DNA of 29,441 nt from QHWK01 sp035259385 (lineage in GTDB: Bacteria; Acidobacteriota; Vicinamibacteria; Vicinamibacterales; CAVVIG01), in contig DATFWL010000533.1 of assembly GCA_035259385.1 (NCBI GenBank), positions 1 through 29,441 of the forward strand, given 5' to 3'. Under the pieces are notes generated by a model. It ran no database searches. It saw only the letters and a program-made list of their open reading frames with translations, and was not told the DNA's origin. Each line of letters begins with the position of its first letter. Within the stretch, counting starts at the first letter, position 1. Of this stretch, positions 1 to 8,255 are shown piece by piece. A program made the position numbers and the translations under genes.

Positions 1-1952
1 AAGGCAACCTGCTTGCCGTCCATCACCGCCTTGAACGCCGCGCGCATCGCGACTTCCGTCTTGCCGTAGCCGACGTCGCCGCACAGCAGCCGATCCATCG
101 GCGTCGGCGACTCCATGTCGCGCTTGATGTCGGCAATCGCCGACTTCTGATCGACGGTCAGCTCGTACTCGAACGCGTCCTCGAATTCCTGCTGCCAGTG
201 GGAGTCGGCGCTGAAGGCGTGGCCCGGGACCGCCTTGCGCGCCGCGTAGAGCTTCAGCAGCTCCTCCGCCATGTCGCGCATGGCTTTCTTGACCTTGCTC
301 TTCGCCCGCTCCCACGACGTGCCGCCCAGCTTGTCCAGCGGCGGCCGGGTCGCGCCGGTGTACTTCTGAACGAGGTCCAGGCGCTCGACCGGCACGAACA
401 GCTTGTCCTCGCCCGCGTAGCGCAGCTCGAGGAACTCCTGCATGCTGTCGGCGATGCCGATCTGCTTCAGCCCGACGAACATGCCGATGCCGTTGTCGAC
501 GTGCACCACGAAATCGCCGACCTTGAGGTCGCGCAAGTCGGAGAGGAAGGCCTTCGTCGCCGCCCGCCGGCGCTCCGGTGCGCGGCGCTCTTCCTCGAAG
601 ACGTCGGCTTCGGAGTAGATCTGCAGCCCGGCGTCCGGCAGTCGGAAGCCGCGCGAGAGGCCGCCGACGGCGACGAGCACCGCGGCGTACCGCGCGTCTT
701 CAGCGCGCTCGACGGGAATCGCAAAGATGTCGTAATCCTTCAGCAGCTCGATCGTCCGCTCGGCGCGCCCCGCCGTCGCGGCGACAAAAAGCGTGGTGTC
801 GCCCTGGTCGCGAAGCCTGCGGATTTCCGCCACCCAATCCGGGATGCGGCCGCGAAGCTCGGCCACAGGCTGGCAGTGGATCGCGCGTGAGGGAAGGGAC
901 TCGGCGGCTGGAGGACGCAGGGACTGAGCAAGGGCGGTGCTCGGCTCGCCGAAGCCCACTGCCTCGGCTGTCAGCGACGGCGGCTCGTCAAGGCCGAGCT
1001 CGGCGAGCGCCGTGGCCTGACCGAGGCGCGATTCCACCACGTCCCACGCGGCGAGGAGCGCGGACGGCGGCGCGACGCGTTCGCTTCTCTGGAGTGCCTC
1101 GTTGTAACTATTGCCGATTTGGTCGAACAGTTTTTCCGCCGTCGCCTCCACTTCATCCCGCTCGGACACGACCACCCGCGACGCCTTCGCGCGGGAGAGG
1201 TAGTCGAAGAGTGTCGCCTCGCGGTTGCCGTCGAGGATGTCCCGCAGCGGCACGATGTGGATCTGATCGATCGGGGCAATCGAACGCTGTGTCGCCGGAT
1301 CGTAAGTACGGAGCGTCTCGATCGTGTCGCCGATGAACTCGAGGCGGACGGGGTGGGGTTCGCCGGCAGGAAAGATATCGACGATGCCGCCGCGAATCGC
1401 GAATTCGCCATGCTCGTCAGCCGGGTCTTCGCGCGTAAAGCCGGCGTCAACGAGCAGGTCGGCGAGATCGGCGGGGGCGATGTCCTGGCCCGGCCGGAGG
1501 TCGAGCGACGCGGCGAGCAGGCGCGGCGGGGCGGTCACGCGCGGGAGCAAGGCCGGCGCCGACGCGATCACCGCGCGCGCGCTGCCGTGCGCGATGCCGT
1601 ACAGAGCGCGCGCCCGCACCGATGTGACGCCCACGTGCGGCGCGAGGCCGCGGTACGGGTCGACCTCGTGCGACGGGAAGGGCAGAACGGCCCGTTCGGT
1701 CGCGGCGGCGGTCAGGCCCTCGAGCGCGGCCAGGAAAAACGAGACGTCCGCGCAGGCCTCCTCAAGCTCACCGTCGTTCGGCACGACATAGAGGATGACG
1801 GCCGTGGGCTCCGCCTGCGCGGCGGCCGCAACGAACAGCGCCTTTGCAGAATTGGTGAGCCCCGAGACGATTCGCGCAGGAACGTCCATGCCGCTGCGCG
1901 AGACCGCGGTCTTCAGGACGGCCCGGAGATTCAGCGATGTTGCCGTGGACAT
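1..1952 (-). CDS. mfd: Transcription-repair coupling factor Mfd, N-terminal 650 residues (cut by window edge)
   Basis: Mfd is a cytoplasmic DNA translocase that displaces RNA polymerase stalled at lesions and recruits UvrA. The frame opens with ATG at 1952 and stays open to base 1. The N-terminal UvrB-like part carries the family pattern FPSHEVDPYRGL. The RNAP-interacting domain (about 411-560 in DNA coordinates) reads LKVGDFVVHVDNGIGMFVGL. The RecG-like translocase domain begins near the edge with the Walker A motif GDVGYGKTE at residues 625-633, almost the same position as in the E. coli protein (about 1150 residues), so roughly 500 C-terminal residues lie outside the window. The gene is divergent from the CsgG-like gene, with only 65 bp between the two starts. 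I found no convincing promoter for mfd in that gap. Confidence 0.97.
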   Translation of the reverse strand, partial: MSTATSLNLRAVLKTAVSRSGMDVPARIVSGLTNSAKALFVAAAAQAEPTAVILYVVPNDGELEEACADVSFFLAALEGLTAAATERAVLPFPSHEVDPYRGLAPHVGVTSVRARALYGIAHGSARAVIASAPALLPRVTAPPRLLAASLDLRPGQDIAPADLADLLVDAGFTREDPADEHGEFAIRGGIVDIFPAGEPHPVRLEFIGDTIETLRTYDPATQRSIAPIDQIHIVPLRDILDGNREATLFDYLSRAKASRVVVSERDEVEATAEKLFDQIGNSYNEALQRSERVAPPSALLAAWDVVESRLGQATALAELGLDEPPSLTAEAVGFGEPSTALAQSLRPPAAESLPSRAIHCQPVAELRGRIPDWVAEIRRLRDQGDTTLFVAATAGRAERTIELLKDYDIFAIPVERAEDARYAAVLVAVGGLSRGFRLPDAGLQIYSEADVFEEERRAPERRRAATKAFLSDLRDLKVGDFVVHVDNGIGMFVGLKQIGIADSMQEFLELRYAGEDKLFVPVERLDLVQKYTGATRPPLDKLGGTSWERAKSKVKKAMRDMAEELLKLYAARKAVPGHAFSADSHWQQEFEDAFEYELTVDQKSAIADIKRDMESPTPMDRLLCGDVGYGKTEVAMRAAFKAVMDGKQVA

Positions 1953-1974
1953 GCCGAAATTCCCAGTGTAGCAT
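1946..1974 (+). promoter_or_regulatory. Putative sigma70-type promoter for the CsgG-like gene
   Basis: A -35 element TGGACA (1946-1951, five of six consensus bases) is separated by 17 bp from a -10 element TAGCAT (1969-1974, four of six). It overlaps the mfd start codon and would place the transcript start near 1981, about 37 nt before the ATG at 2018. It is predicted from sequence only. Confidence 0.4.
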
Positions 1975-2017
1975 CGAGGTTCCGCGCCAAGATGCTCCCA
2001 GCGACGGAGGAAGTTTG

Positions 2018-2932
2018 ATGAAGCAGATCTGTCGGTTTTCAATGCTCGCGTGCGTCTTTACTCTCGCGCTCGCGTCGCAGGGCTCTGCCCAGGCCAGGAT
2101 CAAGGTGGCGATCTGGGAGTTCGACAACAACGCGGCCCACACCTATTGGTACTGGGACAAGATGGGTCCGGCGGCGCGAAACATCATCGACACCGCGTTC
2201 TCCGAGAACAAGCTGCTCTCGAACAAGTTCAGCGTGGTCGAGCGCGACAAGCTGAACCTGGTCCTGAAAGAGCAGGGGCTCGCGCAGAGCGGCGCGGTCG
2301 ATCCCTCGACCGCCGCCAAGGTCGGAAAGATTCTCGGCGTCAAATACATCATCCTCGGTGGCATCGACAAGTTCGACGTCAACAAGACCGGCGCCGCGAT
2401 CGGACGGTTCGGCGTCGGCGGCAACGTCGTGTCGTCGAACGCGACGGTGAATCTGCGCGTCGTCGATTCGACGACGGCCGAGCGCGTGCTGTCGATCGCC
2501 GGTGACGGCAACGTCAAGAAGGGCGGCGGCTTCTACAAGGACATCTCGGCCAACCGCGAGGCGGAGTGGGGTCTCGCCAGCGAGACGATCAACGAAGCCG
2601 CGAAAGCAGTCGTGACGAAGCTCACCACGGGCGACTATCTCGCGCGGATCTCCGACGCGGCGCACCCCGGCGGGATGGTCGAAGGGAAGATCATCAAGGT
2701 CGAAGGCAACAAGGCGTACATCAACCTCGGCTCGTCGTCCGGAATCAAGATGGGCGACAAGTTCAACGTGATCAACGTCGGCGAAGCGCTGATCGACCCC
2801 GACACCGGCGCGAAGCTCGGCGCCACCGAGAAGCAGACCGGCAGCGGCGCGGTCGTCGAGGTCCAGGACAAGTTCGCCGTCATTCAGGTCACCGGGACCG
2901 CAGCCGCCAAAGACACGATCCGCAAGCAGTAG
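2018..2932 (+). CDS. CsgG-family secreted/envelope protein
   Basis: The product has 304 residues. ATG 2018 is chosen because GGAGG (2006-2010) lies 7 nt upstream and the next residues form a signal peptide (hydrophobic to about residue 20, likely signal peptidase I cut after AQA near residue 26). No lipobox cysteine is placed as in classical CsgG lipoproteins. The mature part begins RIKVAIWEF and continues with the CsgG-type pattern of an alpha/beta domain: FSVVERDKLNLVLKEQ, then GAVDPSTAAKVGKILGVKYIILGGI. The last 80 residues (GMVEGKIIKVEGNKAYINLG and GDKFNVI) look like a small beta domain of the kind found at the C-terminus of FlgT-like proteins. In curli systems CsgG forms an outer-membrane pore, but no csgA/B/E/F is visible here, so the role is unknown. 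The stop is 9 bp from the FHA-protease start, so the two are probably co-transcribed. Confidence 0.82.
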   Translation: MKQICRFSMLACVFTLALASQGSAQARIKVAIWEFDNNAAHTYWYWDKMGPAARNIIDTAFSENKLLSNKFSVVERDKLNLVLKEQGLAQSGAVDPSTAAKVGKILGVKYIILGGIDKFDVNKTGAAIGRFGVGGNVVSSNATVNLRVVDSTTAERVLSIAGDGNVKKGGGFYKDISANREAEWGLASETINEAAKAVVTKLTTGDYLARISDAAHPGGMVEGKIIKVEGNKAYINLGSSSGIKMGDKFNVINVGEALIDPDTGAKLGATEKQTGSGAVVEVQDKFAVIQVTGTAAAKDTIRKQ

Positions 2933-2941
2933 CAGCACAGC

Positions 2942-3994
2942 GTGCGGCTGCTGCGGCTGCGATTCACAACCGGCGCGCGGCGCGGTGAAGAGCTCATCTT
3001 CTCCGGGCCGCGCGTGCGCATCGGCCGCAGCCGCGACAATACGCTCGTCCTCACCGACACGGAGGCGCCGCTCTCCAGCGGCCATCACGCCGAGGCAATC
3101 CTCGAGCACGGGGCGTGGTGGATCGTCGATTCCGGATCCAGAAATGGCACGTTCGTCAACGGCGTCCGCGTGCCGCGCGCGCGCCTCAGTCGCGGCGACG
3201 CGGTTCGTCTCGGCGACGACCAGTTCGTGGTCGCCGGCCGGTCGCCCGTCGCGACCGCGGTCGCCATCGTCGCGGCGGCGGCCAGCCTGACGCTCGCCGG
3301 CGCGTGGATCGCGACGCGACGTCACCCGGCGGCAGCCTATGACCAGGTCGCTCAGACCGCGGCGCGATCGGTGTACGCCGTGATCATCGACGAGGGTGGC
3401 CGCCGCACGGCGATCGGGACCGCCTTCGCGGTCACCGCCGAAGGCCGGCTGGCGACGAATGCGCACGTCGCCGATCTCCTCCAACAGCGCGGCGTCCTTG
3501 CACGCGATTCGGCGCGGCGCGCGCTCGCGGTCCGCGGCGACACCTTCGACGCGCGCCGGATCGGCGACGTCACGATGCATCCGCAGTGGCTGCGCGGCTC
3601 GATCCGCAACGACGTGGCGCTGCTGCGCCTGGAGCCCGGCGAGCCGCTGACACCGCTGGCGATCGCGAGCGACGGCGACTTCGCGCGTCTGCAGCGCGGC
3701 ACGGCGCTCGCGTCGTTCGGCTTCCCGGCGATTGCAACCGATCCGATGCGACCGCGCGGACGCCTGTCGGTCGACGTCGTCGGCGACGTGCGCGGCGACT
3801 ACCTCCAGGCCGGGTTGTCGATCGCGCCCGGGACCAGCGGCAGTCCGGTGTTCAACGAAGCGGGATCGGTCGTCGCCATCGTCGCCGGCGGCGACTTCGT
3901 GGCCGGCAAGGACGGCGTCGCGGTGCCGTCAGGCTCGCAGGTGAATTGGGCGATCAACGCCGATCGCCTTCGCGAGATCCTCCCGCCCCGGTGA
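2942..3994 (+). CDS. FHA domain - transmembrane - trypsin-like serine protease
   Basis: The product has 350 residues with a GTG start at 2942, 9 bp after the CsgG-like stop; the ribosome binding site is weak. Residues 15-98 are a forkhead-associated domain (IGRSRDN, SSGHH, DSGSRNGTFVNG), a phosphothreonine-binding fold. Residues 102-124 form one hydrophobic segment. Residues 135-350 are a trypsin/DegP-type protease with a complete putative triad: H175 in TNAHV, D224 in RNDVALL, and S299 in GTSGSP. There is no PDZ domain. Domain order implies a cytoplasmic phosphopeptide reader linked to a periplasmic protease, although the RR just after the membrane segment makes topology less certain. It converges on a Ser/Thr kinase gene, a plausible source of phosphothreonine ligands. 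The substrate is unknown. Confidence 0.85.
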   Translation: MRLLRLRFTTGARRGEELIFSGPRVRIGRSRDNTLVLTDTEAPLSSGHHAEAILEHGAWWIVDSGSRNGTFVNGVRVPRARLSRGDAVRLGDDQFVVAGRSPVATAVAIVAAAASLTLAGAWIATRRHPAAAYDQVAQTAARSVYAVIIDEGGRRTAIGTAFAVTAEGRLATNAHVADLLQQRGVLARDSARRALAVRGDTFDARRIGDVTMHPQWLRGSIRNDVALLRLEPGEPLTPLAIASDGDFARLQRGTALASFGFPAIATDPMRPRGRLSVDVVGDVRGDYLQAGLSIAPGTSGSPVFNEAGSVVAIVAGGDFVAGKDGVAVPSGSQVNWAINADRLREILPPR

Positions 3995-4008
3995 ACAGAA
4001 AGGAACGG

Positions 4009-4051
4009 CAGAGAACGCTGAGCACGCGGAAAAATTTCTCAGCGCACTCTG
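4009..4051. terminator. Inverted repeat between convergent genes, likely bidirectional terminator (CAGAG-type repeat)
   Basis: CAGAG-aa-CGCTGAG (4009-4022) is complementary to CTCAGCG-ca-CTCTG (4038-4051), giving 12 paired bases around a 2x2 internal loop and a 15-nt AT-rich loop. It fills most of the 81-bp gap between the FHA-protease stop (3994) and the kinase stop (4076). The right arm continues as CTCTGCGG, the same unit composition as the repeat at 8139-8188. Confidence 0.55.
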
Positions 4052-4075
4052 TGCCCTCTGCGGTTGCTTGTCCGG

Positions 4076-6205
4076 TCAGGCGCCGCGCTTCTTCTTCACG
4101 TACGCGCGAACGCGATCGACGATGTCGCTCGCCACGAGGCGCGACTTCTCCTCCAGGCGCTCGCGTCCGACGGTTGCATCGAAGCTGACCGTGGTGGCCG
4201 GCGGCATCGACACGTCGTCGCCGAACTTCGGCGCCTCGCCGGTCAACTCGATCTGATAGGTGCGCGTGTTGAAGGTCTGCCCGAACTGGCGCGCTGCCTT
4301 TTCGTCGATGATGTCGGCGATTGCGCCAATGGAAATGTCCGCACGGTTCGGAGAGCCGACGACGCGGAAGCCCGCCTTCTCGAGGGCGTCGGTAACCGCG
4401 GACCGCAGCGACGCGCACACGTCGGGCGCACCGCCGCAACCGAAGGCGACGGCGGCATTCTCCGGGATCGTCGCCGCGGCGGTCGGTTGCGCAGTCGCCC
4501 TCGCCTCTCGGGGCGGAGGCTGACTCATGGTGGGTTGCGCTGAAGACCGGGCCGACGGCAACGGCGCCGGTGACGCGCTGCGCGTGGCATTGGTCGCCTC
4601 GGCAGTCGCCGCCTTCGTCGCCGCTCCGGCGTTTGCGGGTGGCGTGCTCCTGGCCGACTGCGACTCTTTGTTTGCGGCTCCCGCGGGTGGATTCACCGCG
4701 GGTGCGGACGTACTCACCGCGGCAGACGCCGGCGGCGGAACTGGCGGCGCCGGCGCTGCGGGTGGCTCGCTCGGCTTGCGGGTGTCGGTTGACGCCGGTG
4801 GCGGCGGCTCCGGTTGCGCCGACGCGGGCGTCGTCTTCGGCGCATCGGCAGGCGGCTGAGTCGTGGCCGCCGCCTCTGTGACAGACGCTTGACGGCTCGA
4901 CCACCACAAGTACCCTCCCGCGAGCAACAACAGGACGGCGGCGATTGCGAGCAGCGGTACGATCGACCCCGAGCTTTGCGGCTGCGACGCGGGCGCAGCC
5001 GACACCGGCACAACCGGCTGGTCGACTGTTGGTTTCGTGTCGCCTCCCGATTTGGCCGCAGGCGCCGGCGACTCGGCGGGCGCCAACGCGCCCGGTCCCG
5101 CAGCGGATGGCGGCGACGCGACCATCGACGAGGACTCGACCGTCGCACCGGATAGCGGAGTTCCCTCCGGCGGCGCGACCGATGGCGCTGATGGGACGAC
5201 GGCATGGCCCGTCGGAAGCGTCATCTCGGCGGAGGTGGCGCTGAGGGTGGCGGAAGCATTGTTCAGGGCGGCAGTAAATTCGTCGGCCGTCTGAAAACGC
5301 TGCTGCGGATCCTTCTCGAGGCAGCGCAGCGTGATCTCCTCGAGCGCCGCTGGTACCGCGGCGTTTCGCAACGACGGCCGAACGGGGCGTTCCTTCAGCT
5401 GCTTCAGGAGAACCGCCGGCGTCGATTGATCCGCGAACGGCACTTCGCCGACGAGCATCTCGTACAAGATGATGCCGAGCGCGTAGATATCGCTGCGCGC
5501 ATCGACAGCCCTGCCCTCGATCTGCTCGGGCGACATGTAGTAGGGCGTGCCGAGCGCGCTGCCGGTGCTCGTCAGCTGCGTCGACTCGTCGAAGGTCTTG
5601 GCGATGCCGAAGTCGACCAGCTTCGCGAGCTCGCTGCCGTCCGGGCCGGTCGCGAGCATGATGTTCTGCGGCTTCAGGTCGCGGTGGACGATGTTGTGCT
5701 TGTGCGCCGTGGCGAGCGCGCTGGCAACCTGGCGAAGAATCGAGATGGTGCGGGTCAGCGCGATCGGGCGGCCGGACTGAATCAGCGTTTTCAGGCTCGG
5801 CCCGTCGATGTACTCCATCGCGATGTAGAGCGTCCCGTCCGGTGTCTGGCCGAGGTCGTACACCGACACGATGTTCGGATGATTGAGCGCCGTCGCCGCG
5901 CGCGCTTCGCGCTGGAAGCGGCGGACGATTTCGGGAGACGCGACGATCTCAGGCCGAATGAGCTTGATCGCGACGGTCTTGCCGAGCATCACATGGGTCG
6001 CGCGGTAGACCGCGCCCATGCCGCCTTCGGCGAGCAGGGCGTCGAGACGATACTTGCTGTCGAGCACCTGGCCGGCGTGCGACGGCGTCATCATCGGGTG
6101 CTCGAGCACCGAGCCGTCGTCAGGACACATCCGCACAGTGCTCGGAAACTTCTTCCCGCACTGCGGGCAGCTCGTCAGCGAGTCCTCTGCGCTCATGGGC
6201 TGCAT
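4076..6205 (-). CDS. Membrane Ser/Thr protein kinase with zinc-ribbon-like N-terminus and C-terminal extracytoplasmic domain
   Basis: The product has 709 residues. Residues 13-30 form a cysteine motif (CPQCG ... CPDDG) with only three cysteines. Residues 53-315 are a Hanks-type kinase: glycine loop AEGGMGAVY, lysine K81 in VAIK, HRDLKPQN with catalytic D176, DFG 198-200, and SPE 225-227. All catalytic residues are present and it is an RD kinase. A Pro/Ala/Ser-rich linker follows, one membrane helix at 414-435, a second Pro/Ala-rich stretch to about 580, and a folded C-terminal domain of about 130 residues (from PENAAVAFGCGG, with C590 and C597) that would be outside the cytoplasm. I do not recognise that domain; its strand-helix pattern resembles CsgG/FlgT-type domains. 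ATG 6205 is used; ATG 6196 is possible. Neither has a clear ribosome binding site. It is convergent with the FHA-protease gene and may signal with it. Confidence 0.88.
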   Translation of the reverse strand: MQPMSAEDSLTSCPQCGKKFPSTVRMCPDDGSVLEHPMMTPSHAGQVLDSKYRLDALLAEGGMGAVYRATHVMLGKTVAIKLIRPEIVASPEIVRRFQREARAATALNHPNIVSVYDLGQTPDGTLYIAMEYIDGPSLKTLIQSGRPIALTRTISILRQVASALATAHKHNIVHRDLKPQNIMLATGPDGSELAKLVDFGIAKTFDESTQLTSTGSALGTPYYMSPEQIEGRAVDARSDIYALGIILYEMLVGEVPFADQSTPAVLLKQLKERPVRPSLRNAAVPAALEEITLRCLEKDPQQRFQTADEFTAALNNASATLSATSAEMTLPTGHAVVPSAPSVAPPEGTPLSGATVESSSMVASPPSAAGPGALAPAESPAPAAKSGGDTKPTVDQPVVPVSAAPASQPQSSGSIVPLLAIAAVLLLLAGGYLWWSSRQASVTEAAATTQPPADAPKTTPASAQPEPPPPASTDTRKPSEPPAAPAPPVPPPASAAVSTSAPAVNPPAGAANKESQSARSTPPANAGAATKAATAEATNATRSASPAPLPSARSSAQPTMSQPPPREARATAQPTAAATIPENAAVAFGCGGAPDVCASLRSAVTDALEKAGFRVVGSPNRADISIGAIADIIDEKAARQFGQTFNTRTYQIELTGEAPKFGDDVSMPPATTVSFDATVGRERLEEKSRLVASDIVDRVRAYVKKKRGA

Positions 6206-6279
6206 TGTATCGCTCTTGAAGAACGTCGCCGCCGGCCGATCCGAACGCGCCGGCGGGCTGGCGCGACAGAAATGACATG

Positions 6280-6314
6280 AAAAAGCGTGCGCCGGCGGGC
6301 CAATCAGCGCACGC
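6280..6314 (-). terminator. Rho-independent terminator at the end of rfaE2
   Basis: On the minus strand GCGTGCGC (6314-6307) pairs perfectly with GCGCACGC (6292-6285) over 8 bp and is followed by TTTTT (6284-6280). The rfaE2 stop codon (6306-6304) sits in the 14-nt loop. It ends the long minus-strand gene train before the kinase gene. Confidence 0.75.
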
Positions 6315-6765
6315 CGCGAATGCGATCGATGATCGCCGTCGTCGCATAGCCGGCTTCAACCGGGATGCGAACGACTCGTCCGCCGCGCGCCTCGACGATG
6401 TCGCGGCCGACGATGGCGTCCTCCGCCCAGTCGGCGCCTTTGACGAGGACGTCGGGCTGCAGCGCCGCGATCAACTGCCACGGAGTGTCGTCGTCGAAGA
6501 TCACGGCGGCGTCGACACAGGCCAGCGCGGCAATCAGCTCGGCTCGCTCGTCCTGCGAGTTGATCGGTCGCGACGGCCCTTTGATCGCCCGCACCGACCG
6601 ATCCGAGTTGACGCCGACGATCAGCATGTCGCCGAGCGCACGCGCCTGCTGAAGATAGCGGACATGTCCGGGGTGCAGCAGGTCGAAGACGCCGTTGGTG
6701 AAGACGACCTCCTGGCCGCGCGAGCGGGCGCCGGCAACCAGCACAGCCGCCTCAGCGATCGTCAC
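6304..6765 (-). CDS. rfaE2: D-glycero-beta-D-manno-heptose 1-phosphate adenylyltransferase (stand-alone HldE C-terminal domain)
   Basis: The product has 153 residues and covers only the nucleotidyltransferase half of HldE/RfaE. The cytidylyltransferase-type motif is FTNGVFDLLHPGHVRYLQ near residues 22-39, followed by GVNSDRSVRAIKGPSRPI with the ribose/phosphate-binding SDRSV. The enzyme would transfer AMP to heptose 1-phosphate to make the ADP-heptose precursor of LPS inner core; in E. coli it is fused to the kinase domain. No kinase half is visible here, so hldA must be elsewhere. The start ATG (6765) overlaps the end of wzt by 14 bp, so translation is probably coupled. A terminator follows immediately. 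Related glycerol-3-phosphate cytidylyltransferases share the fold, but the match to RfaE2 is close. Confidence 0.9.
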   Translation of the reverse strand: MTIAEAAVLVAGARSRGQEVVFTNGVFDLLHPGHVRYLQQARALGDMLIVGVNSDRSVRAIKGPSRPINSQDERAELIAALACVDAAVIFDDDTPWQLIAALQPDVLVKGADWAEDAIVGRDIVEARGGRVVRIPVEAGYATTAIIDRIRGVR

Positions 6766-8110
6766 GGCCGCTCTTGAACTGTACGCTCTGGGAGAACGAC
6801 CAGCGGTGGCGCGGGCGGTAGATGCCGACGTCGTGGATGCGCGACTTCACGCGAAAGGTGTAGAGCAGCCGGTGGTAGTCGTAGGGGTAGCCGTCGCGCT
6901 TGTGGACCGCGACGTCGACTTTGTAGGTGCCTTCCACGAGCTCCAGGCTGTCGATCGTGAACGTCGCTTCGCCGTCTCCGGTGAGGCGCTCCGGCGTCAT
7001 TTCCTCGAGATACGTATTCGTCCCGTAACAGCAGACGCCGTCCGCGTTGAAGAGGCCGACACCGAACACGAAGTCGTCGGTCGGCTGCGCCGCGCGCACC
7101 TTCACGCGAATCGACATCGGATCTCCGGAGTGGAAGACGAAGGTCGTCTGGCCGCTCTGATCGACGAACGCGACCTCGGTGATCTCGACCTCGCGCGCCC
7201 CCCAGCGCCCCTCGACCGCACGCGAGCCGTCCTCGGCGGGTGCCGCCGCTGGACCAGCCTGGCCGGACTGAAAGACGTCCGACGTCGGATCCGCAGGCCC
7301 GTCGGTGGCCGGCACCGCGTCGCCGACCGCTCGCGCCGTCTCCGAGGCGAGCAACCGCGCTTCGCCTTCCTCGACCTTCGTCAGGTAGGCCCCGACGACA
7401 CGCAGCGGATCGCCGTGGGTCATCGCGCGCCCTTCGTCGAGCCACAGCGCCTCGTCGCAGAACCGCTCGACGAGGTTCAACGAGTGGGTCACGAGGAGGA
7501 TGGTCTTGTTGCGGCGGCGGAACTCGGCGAACTTGTCGAGGCACTTGTGGGTGAATCCTTCGTCGCCGACCGCGAGCACCTCGTCGACGAGCAGCACGTC
7601 CGGGTCGACGTGAATGGCGACCGCAAACCCCAGGCGCATGTACATGCCGGACGAGTAGGTCTTCACCGGTGCATCGATGAACTCGCGCAACTCGGCGAAG
7701 TCGACGATGTCGTCGAAGCGCTGCTGAATCTCCCGCTTCGAGAGGCCGAGCATGATGCCGTTGATGAAGACGTTTTCGCGGCCGGAGATCTCCGGGTGAA
7801 AGCCGGCGCCCAGCTCGATCAGCGCCGAGATGCGGCCCTGCACGCGGACGACGCCGCTGGTCGGCTTCGTGATCCCGGCGACCAGCTTCAGCGCGGTGCT
7901 CTTTCCGGAGCCGTTGCGCCCGATGACGCCGTACGTCGATCCCTTCGGCACGGTCAGCGACACGTCGGTGAGCGCAGGAAACGTCTCGTTCGGCCGCAGG
8001 TCGCGGAGGATGCTGCGCTGCAGCAGCGCGCTTTTCAGCGTCGCGAACTGCTTGCCGCTGTAGCGGCGATAGACCTTCGAGACGTGCGAGAGCTCGATTG
8101 CGGGAGTCAC
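6752..8110 (-). CDS. wzt: O-antigen/polysaccharide ABC exporter ATP-binding protein (Wzt-like) with C-terminal carbohydrate-binding domain
   Basis: The product has about 452 residues. The nucleotide-binding domain has Walker A GRNGSGKST (about 64-72), ABC signature YSSGMYMRL (about 152-160), Walker B VLLVDE (about 172-177) and the H-loop histidine in VTHS (about 209). After a variable acidic linker, residues of roughly 300-450 form a Wzt-type beta-sandwich (FHSGDPMSIRVKV, FVFGVGLFNADGV, ELVEGTYKVDVAVHKRDG), which in known systems recognises the capped end of the O-polysaccharide. I prefer GTG 8110 because GGAG lies about 10 nt upstream and homologues begin at the IELSHVSKVY motif. ATG 8134 is in frame, but its upstream sequence is dispersed repeat without a ribosome binding site. 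It acts with wzm just upstream. Confidence 0.92.
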   Translation of the reverse strand: MTPAIELSHVSKVYRRYSGKQFATLKSALLQRSILRDLRPNETFPALTDVSLTVPKGSTYGVIGRNGSGKSTALKLVAGITKPTSGVVRVQGRISALIELGAGFHPEISGRENVFINGIMLGLSKREIQQRFDDIVDFAELREFIDAPVKTYSSGMYMRLGFAVAIHVDPDVLLVDEVLAVGDEGFTHKCLDKFAEFRRRNKTILLVTHSLNLVERFCDEALWLDEGRAMTHGDPLRVVGAYLTKVEEGEARLLASETARAVGDAVPATDGPADPTSDVFQSGQAGPAAAPAEDGSRAVEGRWGAREVEITEVAFVDQSGQTTFVFHSGDPMSIRVKVRAAQPTDDFVFGVGLFNADGVCCYGTNTYLEEMTPERLTGDGEATFTIDSLELVEGTYKVDVAVHKRDGYPYDYHRLLYTFRVKSRIHDVGIYRPRHRWSFSQSVQFKSGRDDR

Positions 8111-8138
8111 GCTGCTCGGACTCCACGAACCCATGGGG

Positions 8139-8188
8139 GCACGGAGACACCGAGAACAGCAACCGCAGAGTTCGCTGAACACGCGGAG
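8139..8188. repeat. CAGAG/CGGAG-type short-period intergenic repeat
   Basis: The sequence between wzm and wzt contains degenerate units of about 9 bp: CACGGAGA, CACCGAGAA, CCGCAGAG, CGCTGAA, CACGCGGAG. The same units make up the hairpin at 4009-4062, where the second arm reads CTCTGTGCCCTCTGCGG. It has no coding potential of its own in context. Confidence 0.55.
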
Positions 8189-8219
8189 CAAACCGGACCG
8201 CGGAAGTCACGGTCATCCG

Positions 8220-8248
8220 GTCTTCGTAGCTTCGTGCCTTCGTGGGAG
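8220..8248. repeat. CTTCGTG-type short-period intergenic repeat
   Basis: Three adjacent CTTCGT(G/A) units with a period of 8-9 bp lie just downstream of the wzm stop. The same unit builds both arms of the large hairpin at 11929-11986 between atpG and atpA. Here only one arm is present. Confidence 0.5.
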
Positions 8249-8255
8249 ATCGCCG

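Noticed and set aside
1953..2017. A promoter for mfd in the 65-bp divergent gap.
   Set aside because: TACACT on the minus strand resembles a -10, but no -35 stands at 16-18 bp and it is too close to the ATG to be convincing.
6762..8216. A 484-codon minus-strand frame overlapping wzt in another phase.
   Set aside because: Its translation is Arg-rich and unlike any family, whereas the other phase has complete ABC ATPase motifs and a Wzt C-terminal domain.
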